Shown in pieces: positions 58,722 through 64,000 of a DNA stretch of 64,000 nucleotides. Both the position numbers and the translations under genes were made by a program. Source of the DNA: Salinirubellus salinus (lineage in GTDB: Archaea; Halobacteriota; Halobacteria; Halobacteriales; Haloarculaceae); NCBI RefSeq assembly GCF_025231485.1, contig NZ_CP104003.1:186001-250000 (forward strand), given 5' to 3'. Each line of letters begins with the position of its first letter. Position 1 is the first letter of the stretch. The notes beneath the pieces were generated by a model, which saw only the letters and a list, made by a program, of their open reading frames with translations, was not told the origin of the DNA and searched no databases.

Positions 58722-59171
58722 ATGTTGCCAGTCGACCCCAGCCAGCTCTCGAGCGAGGACATCGGCGAGAAACGAGCGACCCTCCACATGGACCACGCGG
58801 ACGCGGTCGAGCACGTCCGCGAGGCGTTCACGAGCGAGGGGTTCGGCATCGCCACGGAGTTCTCCCCGAGCGAGATGCTGAACGAGAAGATCGGCGCCGA
58901 CCGGGACCCCTACTTCGTCCTCGGGGCCTGTAACCCGAACATGGCCGACCGTGCGCTCGACGCGAGCGACAACCGAATCGGCGGGCTGTTCCCCTGCAAC
59001 GTCGTCGTCTGGGAGGAGGAACCGGGCGTCCAGACGGTCTACCACATCAGCATCATGAAGGCCGCCCGACTGCTCGGGATGGCACCCGACAGCGAGGAGA
59101 TGGCCGACATCGTCGCGGACACTGGGGAGCTGGTGGAGGCGGCGTGGGCGAAGCTGGATACGGCGGAGTAG
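58722..59171 (+). CDS. DUF302 family protein
   Basis: A 149-residue protein of the DUF302 family, with VEHVREAFTSEGFGIATEF near 27-45 and PCNVVVWEEEPG near 90-101. These are small alpha/beta proteins of unknown biochemical role; some are fused to redox domains. A CCTTTTTCG element about 30 nt before the ATG supports this start and leaderless transcription. Confidence 0.83.
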   Translation: MLPVDPSQLSSEDIGEKRATLHMDHADAVEHVREAFTSEGFGIATEFSPSEMLNEKIGADRDPYFVLGACNPNMADRALDASDNRIGGLFPCNVVVWEEEPGVQTVYHISIMKAARLLGMAPDSEEMADIVADTGELVEAAWAKLDTAE

Positions 59172-59186
59172 CGACCGAGCAGTCGG

Positions 59187-59408
59187 TCAGTCCCGCCGCC
59201 GCTCACGCTCCAGTTCCGTCTCCAACTCCTCGACGCGGCGTTCGAGTTCCTCCACGCGCTCGTCGGCCGAGCCACCGAACAGTCGCACGCCGCCGACGAC
59301 CGCCACCGCGAGCAGTACCAGCGGCGCGACGATCACCAGCCCGAACAGTATCAGGATGATCAGCAGTTCCGGGCCACCGGGGAGGCCGGGGAAGAGGGGG
59401 ACCAGCAT
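59187..59408 (-). CDS. tiny membrane protein with TatA-like N-terminus (1)
   Basis: A 73-residue protein. The N-terminal LPGGPELLIILILFG recalls haloarchaeal TatA starts, but a second hydrophobic stretch (about 25-45) and a charged coiled-coil (ELERRVEELETELERE) replace the TatA amphipathic helix. It pairs with the similar protein at 59458-59685. A CTTATCGCC element 27 nt upstream of the ATG at 59408 supports it. It may be a TatA-derived adapter or just a shared hydrophobic motif. Confidence 0.6.
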   Translation of the reverse strand: MLVPLFPGLPGGPELLIILILFGLVIVAPLVLLAVAVVGGVRLFGGSADERVEELERRVEELETELERERRRD

Positions 59409-59457
59409 AGCTCGACGTGTCACGATTACGGCGATAAGTCTGGCGACTCTCGAGGTC

Positions 59458-59685
59458 TCACTCCTCGCCGTCCTCGAGCGCCTCTACCTGCGCCTCGAGC
59501 CGGCCGACTTTCCGCTCGATGCGACCGAGCCGCTCGGCGACGCTCCCGCCCGAGCGGACGCGGAGGTAGAAGTAGCCGATACCGCCGACGAACCCGACGG
59601 CGACAGCGATGCTCGTGACGAGCGAGAGGGCGAGTATCACCAGTTCGGGGCCACCGGGGACGGTCTGGAGGGGGAAGGGGACCAT
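59458..59685 (-). CDS. tiny membrane protein with TatA-like N-terminus (2)
   Basis: A 75-residue protein, tandem to the one at 59187-59408. PGGPELVILALSL at residues 10-22 repeats the same N-terminal signature, followed by a second hydrophobic stretch (23-40) and a C-terminal coiled coil (RKVGRLEAQVEALEDG). A GCTTCTTGT element 27 nt upstream of the ATG at 59685 supports this start. The pair are probably ancient duplicates. Confidence 0.6.
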   Translation of the reverse strand: MVPFPLQTVPGGPELVILALSLVTSIAVAVGFVGGIGYFYLRVRSGGSVAERLGRIERKVGRLEAQVEALEDGEE

Positions 59686-59721
59686 ACCCCGACTGCTCGG
59701 ACGAGCGACAAGAAGCTTCCG

Positions 59722-60993
59722 TCAGCCCCCGAACTGTCCGAGGTTGGTCTGGACGCCCGCGACCATCTCCGACTTCCGGCGCAGGCGTGCCGGCGAGATG
59801 GGTAACTGCGGTTCGAGCGCTCCCACCGCGTCGTGGAACGTCTCGGCCACGCCGGCCTCACCCTCGAAGGCGTTCCGCACGGACTCGCGGATCTGCCAGA
59901 CGCCGACGGGTGCCCAGTAGGCGTCCGAGACCGTGCGGAGGACGAGCACCTTCGCCTGTCGGCCGCGGCGTTCGAGTTCCTCCAGCACCCCCAGCCGGGA
60001 GGCGTAGTAGGCCCCACTCGTCTCGTCGACGTATGCGGTGCGGCCGGTGTAGCTCTCGTAGTCCGACCCGACCCAGTACGGCCCGGACTCGTCGGGGTTC
60101 CAGATGCTCCCGGGGGCCTTCATCTCGACCAGTTCGAACTCCCAGTCGCCCGGCGCGAGGATGACCCAGTAGGTGTTGCCGACGTAGTCGTTGCGCCAGA
60201 CCTCCACCTCGTCGACGCTCGGCGCGTTCCGGATGCGTCCACGGAGGTACTGGCCGACGGTGTCGTCGACGGCCGTGATGGACCAGCGCGTGGGGACGAG
60301 TCGGCGCTCCTTCGCGCGCCCGAGCGCGCCCGCCGAGAGGATGCGCTTGATGTCGTAGACGTCGAATCCGCGCCGGTAGAGGTAGGCGATGGCGCCCTCC
60401 GCGCGCCAGTCGTCGTCGGAGAGCGTCTTCTCGACGGCGCGCGGGACGTGCGGATTCTCGGTGAGCTCGGCGTTCCGGGCCTTCACGCGGGGGCCGTTCG
60501 GCGCGCGCATCCCGGTCGCGTCGAGGGACTCGCTCACGTCGAGGTTCGGCCTGCCCGACAGGCCGATCTCCACGTCCACCGGTCGGTCGGCGATGGCCAC
60601 CTCGCGCTGGACGCCGACGAAGCCGTCCCACGTGTCGGCCACGTCGACGTCCGCGTAGCGAGTGGAGTTCAGGAGGCCGGTGCGCCGCTGGAACACGCCG
60701 TCGATGTCGACGCCCTGCGCGTACCAGTCGCCGCTGGTGGTGTACTCGTTGGGGTCGAACTCGCCCGCGACGGGCGAGAGCAGACCCGTCGCCACCTCGG
60801 GGTAGCCCGAGCGGCCGACGAAGATGGAGGGCGCGGTGGAGCCGAACAGCGAGTCACCCTGCACCGACTCCGCGAACCCGCTCTCCACGTCCTCGATGTA
60901 CTCCGTGATGGCGTAGGACTTCTCCTCGGCCAGCTGTCGGAGGTCGGCGGCCTCGTCGCGTTCGTACCCCTCGATGAACTCGTCCAGCCGCAT
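59722..60993 (-). CDS. nreA: Nre-family DNA repair protein
   Basis: A 423-residue NreA-like protein. Haloferax NreA works in repair of DNA-damaging agents in a pathway that involves PCNA. The core with TVSDAYWAPVGVWQIRE near 362-378 and NDYVGNTYWVILAP near 276-290 are family features. The last nine residues, QTNLGQFGG at 415-423, match a PCNA-interacting PIP-like motif (QxxLxxF). No zinc cysteines are visible at the N-terminus. A TTGAAAC element about 29 nt upstream is the likely promoter. Confidence 0.88.
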   Translation of the reverse strand: MRLDEFIEGYERDEAADLRQLAEEKSYAITEYIEDVESGFAESVQGDSLFGSTAPSIFVGRSGYPEVATGLLSPVAGEFDPNEYTTSGDWYAQGVDIDGVFQRRTGLLNSTRYADVDVADTWDGFVGVQREVAIADRPVDVEIGLSGRPNLDVSESLDATGMRAPNGPRVKARNAELTENPHVPRAVEKTLSDDDWRAEGAIAYLYRRGFDVYDIKRILSAGALGRAKERRLVPTRWSITAVDDTVGQYLRGRIRNAPSVDEVEVWRNDYVGNTYWVILAPGDWEFELVEMKAPGSIWNPDESGPYWVGSDYESYTGRTAYVDETSGAYYASRLGVLEELERRGRQAKVLVLRTVSDAYWAPVGVWQIRESVRNAFEGEAGVAETFHDAVGALEPQLPISPARLRRKSEMVAGVQTNLGQFGG

Positions 60994-61089
60994 CTACCGA
61001 GAGACGGGTCTCGCGGGGCTTGAAACGTTCGGCAGCGGGGTGGAAGTGAACGGACCGTCGTCGGATGGCGAACAGGTGGTCCCGGCAGC

Positions 61090-61130
61090 CGGCGGGACGG
61101 TGGACCACACGACAGCGACCCGTCCCGCCG
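61090..61130. other. inverted repeat with 11-bp stem
   Basis: GGCGGGACGG (61091-61100) and CCGTCCCGCC (61120-61129) are perfectly complementary, with one extra C-G pair, and a 19-nt loop. It lies between NreA and the 3' end of the second TFB gene (both read from the minus strand), so it may be a terminator or a structured RNA. Confidence 0.5.
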
Positions 61131-61187
61131 CGAGGGTCAGCGCACGGGGTGGCTGGCCCCGTCCCGGTACAAGAACCTTCGCGCCGG

Positions 61188-62150
61188 TCAGTGGATGCCC
61201 ATCGCTTCGATCTGCTCCTGGTAGCGGTTGCGGATGGTGACCTCCGTCACTTGCGCGACGTCGGCGACCTCGCGCTGGGTCTTCTTCTCGTTGCAGAGGA
61301 GCGAGGCGGCGTAGATGGCGGCGGCGGCGTAGCCCGTCGGGGACTTCCCGGAGAGCAGGCCCTTCTCGGCCGTCGTCGTGATTATCTCGTTGGCCTTGGA
61401 CTGGACCTCCTCGGAGAGTTCGAGTTCCGAGCAGAAGCGGGGGACGTACTTCTTCGGGTCGACCGGCTCCATCTCCAGGCCGAGTTCCTGCGAGATGTAG
61501 CGGTAGGTCCGGCCGATCTCCTTGCGCTCGACCCGTGAGACCTCGCTGATCTCCTCGAGCGAGCGCGGGATACCCTCCTTGCGGCAAGCGGCGTAGAGCG
61601 CGCTCGTGGCGACGCCCTCGATGGACCGGCCCCGGATGAGGTCGTCGCTGAGCGCCCGCCGGTAGATGACGGAGGCGACCTCGCGGACCGAGCGAGGCAC
61701 ACCGAGCGCCGAGGCCATCCGGTCGATCTCCGAGAGGGCGAACTGGAGGTTGCGTTCGCCGGCGTCCTTGGTGCGGATGCGCTCTTGCCACTTCCGGAGC
61801 CGGTGCATCTGCGAGCGTTTCTTCGAGGAGATGGAGCGGCCGTAGGCGTCCTTGTCCTTCCAGTCGATGGTCGTCGTCAGCCCCTTGTCGTGCATCGTCT
61901 GCGTGGTCGGCGCGCCCACGCGGGATTTGTTCTGGCGCTCGGAGTGGTTGAACGCCCGCCACTCAGGTCCGGGGTCGATCTGGTCCTCCTCGATGACCAG
62001 GCCACAGTCGTCACACACCAGTTCCCCGCGGTCCGCGTCTTTCACGATGGTCTCCGAAGCACACTCCGGACACGTCCGCGCCCCCTTCTCCTGCTCCCCC
62101 TCTGACTCGGTGTCGCGCTCGCGCTCCCGTTGACGGGTGGGCCGTGTCAT
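61188..62150 (-). CDS. tfb: transcription initiation factor TFB (copy 2)
   Basis: A 320-residue TFB. The zinc ribbon uses Cys27, Cys30, Cys46 and Cys49, the linker carries [16 protein letters not shown], and two cyclin repeats follow, ending in [13 protein letters not shown]. It differs from the copy at 12169-13128 mainly in the N-terminal tail, the linker and the C-terminus. The ATG at 62150 is chosen over a longer frame because GGTTTTTGTG lies about 32 nt upstream. A strong TTTAACTG-rich leader follows. Confidence 0.95.
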   Translation of the reverse strand: MTRPTRQRERERDTESEGEQEKGARTCPECASETIVKDADRGELVCDDCGLVIEEDQIDPGPEWRAFNHSERQNKSRVGAPTTQTMHDKGLTTTIDWKDKDAYGRSISSKKRSQMHRLRKWQERIRTKDAGERNLQFALSEIDRMASALGVPRSVREVASVIYRRALSDDLIRGRSIEGVATSALYAACRKEGIPRSLEEISEVSRVERKEIGRTYRYISQELGLEMEPVDPKKYVPRFCSELELSEEVQSKANEIITTTAEKGLLSGKSPTGYAAAAIYAASLLCNEKKTQREVADVAQVTEVTIRNRYQEQIEAMGIH

Positions 62151-62177
62151 TACAGTTAAATAGTAGTTATCGGCAGA

Positions 62178-62187
62178 CACAAAAACC
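62178..62187 (-). promoter_or_regulatory. TATA element of the second tfb
   Basis: CACAAAAACC (GGTTTTTGTG on the minus strand) lies about 32 nt before the ATG at 62150. A second AT run, TATTTAAC, sits just upstream of the start and may be part of a short leader. Confidence 0.5.
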
Positions 62188-62280
62188 CTGCGTGGTAAAC
62201 CTTCTGGCCGACTCGGAACCGCCAGACGGCGACGCATTCTGACCGTTCAGGTGGCCGAACGTTCCGGTCCGCACCGGCAC

Positions 62281-62287
62281 GTTTAGG
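62281..62287 (+). promoter_or_regulatory. TATA element of rnhA
   Basis: GTTTAGG is centred about 28 nt before the ATG at 62313, with leaderless spacing. Confidence 0.5.
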
Positions 62288-62312
62288 TGGCGTTTCGCCC
62301 GACGTCAGACGA

Positions 62313-62912
62313 ATGCCGGTCGTCGAGTGTGACCCCGAGGAGGCCCGTGAACGACTGACCGAAGCCGGCGTCGAGGTCCGGGACGGCAACACCGACCACG
62401 AACTGTGGCGTGCCAGTCACGCCGGGTCGACACTCGTCGCCTACGACGGGAAGGTGGTCGTCCAGGGCGGCGACCCCCAGCGAGCGGTGGCGCTCCTCCG
62501 CGGCGGTGGTGGCCGCGCGCACGTCTACTTCGACGGCGCCTGCCGGGGGAACCCCGGTCCCGCCGCCGTGGGCTACGTCGTCGTCAGTGGAGACGGCATC
62601 GTCGCGGAGGGGGGCCGCCGCATCGGCCGCGCGACCAACAATCAGGCGGAGTACGAGGCCCTCGTCGCCGGGCTGGAGGCCGCGAGCGACGCCGGTTTCG
62701 ACGAGGTGGTGATCAGAGGTGACTCGCAACTGGTCGTCAAGCAGGTCCGCGGCGAGTGGAACACGAACGACCCGCAACTGCGTGAGCGGCGGGTCCGCGT
62801 CCACGAACTCCTGCGCGAGTTCGACGACTGGTCCATCGAACACGTCCCGCGCGAGATAAACGACCGGGCCGACGACCTCGCCAACGAGGCGCTCGACGGC
62901 GACCGAAACTGA
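62313..62912 (+). CDS. rnhA: ribonuclease HI
   Basis: A 199-residue RNase HI that removes RNA from RNA-DNA hybrids. The catalytic acids are Asp74 (FDGACRGNPG), Glu113 (NNQAEY), Asp137 (RGDSQL) and Asp187/188 (ADDLAN). The N-terminal 70 residues are an extension of the type seen in halobacterial RNase HI. A GTTTAGG element about 28 nt upstream fits leaderless initiation. It precedes a DUF7108-like gene by 35 nt and may be in an operon with it. Confidence 0.92.
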   Translation: MPVVECDPEEARERLTEAGVEVRDGNTDHELWRASHAGSTLVAYDGKVVVQGGDPQRAVALLRGGGGRAHVYFDGACRGNPGPAAVGYVVVSGDGIVAEGGRRIGRATNNQAEYEALVAGLEAASDAGFDEVVIRGDSQLVVKQVRGEWNTNDPQLRERRVRVHELLREFDDWSIEHVPREINDRADDLANEALDGDRN

Positions 62913-62947
62913 AGCATTCTTGCGGGACCGGCCCGTCCCTCCGAGCG

Positions 62948-63541
62948 ATGACGGCCGAGACGTCCCCGGACGCGGAATCGGACGACACCGACGCGGAGCC
63001 GCCGCTCCCCGACGACGTGGTCGACGAGGCCGAGCGGCTCACCCGACTCGCCCGGAACGCCGTCGACGACGCCGAGGCCGTGGCCTGCCGCGAGCGACGG
63101 GCGGCACTGCTGGCCGACCACGAGTACACCTCGCGCCTGCGCTCGGAGGACCACGGCGAGACGCTCGTGCTCCACCCCGAGGCGTGGGTCCGCGACGGGA
63201 ACGTCGACGCGACGCTCGTCGAGGACGTCTCGCGGGCCGTGGAGGTCCCCCTCGACGGCGTCGGTGACCCCGGCGAGTGGGAGGACGTGGAGGCGCACAA
63301 CCGCGCCGTCGCCGAACGGGTCACCGAGGAACACGGCGAGGTCCACGGCGCCACCGCCGAGGCGTTCGCGGACTTCATGGGCAACCACTACGCGCGCCCG
63401 GTCGAACAGGCCACGGAGTCGATGGTCCGGGAGTTCCGCGCGGAGTACTTCGTGCGCAACGCGTGGCCGACCGACGCACAGCGTGAGGTCGTTGCGGAGT
63501 CGGTCGAACTGACCGTCGAGACGGCACGCGACGAGCGCTGA
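62948..63541 (+). CDS. haloarchaeal hypothetical, DUF7108-like
   Basis: A 197-residue acidic helical protein. VDEAERLTRLARNAVDDAEA near 26-45 and FADFMGNHYARPVEQATE near 142-159 are the most structured parts. It lies 35 nt after RNase HI and is likely co-transcribed; halobacterial genomes often keep the pair together. No catalytic motif is visible. A role in nucleic-acid metabolism is an inference from position only. Confidence 0.65.
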   Translation: MTAETSPDAESDDTDAEPPLPDDVVDEAERLTRLARNAVDDAEAVACRERRAALLADHEYTSRLRSEDHGETLVLHPEAWVRDGNVDATLVEDVSRAVEVPLDGVGDPGEWEDVEAHNRAVAERVTEEHGEVHGATAEAFADFMGNHYARPVEQATESMVREFRAEYFVRNAWPTDAQREVVAESVELTVETARDER

Positions 63542-63628
63542 GTCGGGACCGCCGAGCCGAGCCCCTGGCGTGGCAGTCGCTCGGCGTGTGGCGTCCGAAG
63601 AATGGGTGCCCGGATACCGGATCCGTGT

Positions 63629-63988
63629 CTACTGGGTCGAGTCGACGAGTTCGTGGAGCGTCTCCGCGCGCCCCTCCTCCGTGACGAACTTCGAGAATAT
63701 CCACTCGAGCTGGCCGAGGACGGCGGCCTCGCCGTCGTCGGTCAGCGCGTACTGGTTCGTCCGCTTGTCGAGTTCGGACTTCTCGACCAGCCCCATCTCG
63801 ACGAGGTCGTCGAGGTTGGGGTAGAGCCGCCCGTGGTTCACTTCCTCCCCGTAGTACTCCTCGAGTTCGCGCTTGATGGCGAGCCCGTAGCGCGCCTCCT
63901 CGGCGAGGATGACGAGGATGTTCTGCTGAAACGCGGTAAGTTCGCGTGCGATGCCCGGTTCGACAGTGACTTTACGTGCCTCTGACAT
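63629..63988 (-). CDS. PadR-family transcriptional regulator
   Basis: A 119-residue winged-helix regulator of the PadR family. LTAFQQNILVILAEEARYGLAIKRELEEYYGEEVNHGRLYPNLDDLVEMGLVE contains the wing-helix core (about 17-72), with the classic YGLAI and YPNLDDL patterns. The C-terminus is an alpha-helical extension. PadR proteins repress genes for phenolic or xenobiotic responses and transporters; no target is evident inside the window. Its ATG is 12 nt from the window end, so upstream context is missing. Confidence 0.88.
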   Translation of the reverse strand: MSEARKVTVEPGIARELTAFQQNILVILAEEARYGLAIKRELEEYYGEEVNHGRLYPNLDDLVEMGLVEKSELDKRTNQYALTDDGEAAVLGQLEWIFSKFVTEEGRAETLHELVDSTQ

Positions 63989-64000
63989 GGATATCCAGAT

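Overview
The window comes from a halophilic archaeon (class Halobacteria). The DNA is very GC-rich with G or C at most third codon positions, the proteins are strongly acidic, and the gene content is archaeal: two transcription factor B genes, AglD-type N-glycosylation, the archaeal pantoate kinase and phosphopantothenate synthetase route to CoA, NreA and archaeal-type AspRS. Many genes appear leaderless, with an AT-rich TATA element about 26-32 nt before the start codon, and I used that to choose several starts. The genus cannot be told from the sequence. I see no rRNA, tRNA, CRISPR array, insertion sequence or integrase. Coding density is high: the longest gap without a gene is about 246 nt (before metG), so no gene-free stretch exceeds 300 nt.

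Layout. 0-9 kb: an Obg/YchF-family GTPase, a two-domain UbiA prenyltransferase/lycopene-cyclase fusion, an ornithine-cyclodeaminase-like enzyme, an aminotransferase, DUF429 and NmrA-like proteins, and a radical SAM enzyme. 9-15 kb: a shortened receiver domain, an AglD-like glycosyltransferase/flippase, a DUF84 NTPase, the first TFB and a second YchF-family GTPase. 15-24 kb: a GT81-like glycosyltransferase, an MFS carrier, a small zinc finger protein, a Tat-exported hydrolase, an aldo/keto reductase, a FAD oxidoreductase, Hsp20 coupled to a zinc-ribbon protein, and aspS. 24-32 kb: a redox block (three-subunit proton-translocating transhydrogenase, SDR, Baeyer-Villiger-type monooxygenase) facing a DUF4188 gene whose promoter carries two palindromes, with a TetR regulator nearby.

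32-48 kb: a soluble globin-coupled transducer, the CoA pair pantoate kinase and phosphopantothenate synthetase, two divergent cupins, a second UbiA prenyltransferase, a phosphoribosyltransferase, a deaminase, a lipoprotein hydrolase lacking its nucleophile, PhzF, PEP synthase, and an MfnA-type decarboxylase that could supply beta-alanine for CoA. 48-64 kb: VTT and LiaF-like membrane proteins, metG, NfeD and Nudix, a long coiled-coil protein, a degenerate CPBP protein, an SDR, DUF4112, DUF302, two tiny TatA-like membrane proteins, NreA, the second TFB, RNase HI and a PadR regulator.

Most of the window is ordinary chromosomal housekeeping. The parts that best repay a second look are: the duplicated, synonymously diverged aspS 3' end; the paired palindromes around a TATA box at 30.43-30.48 kb beside the monooxygenase/SDR/transhydrogenase block; the prenyltransferase/half-cyclase fusion; and several proteins that keep a fold but have lost a key catalytic residue.
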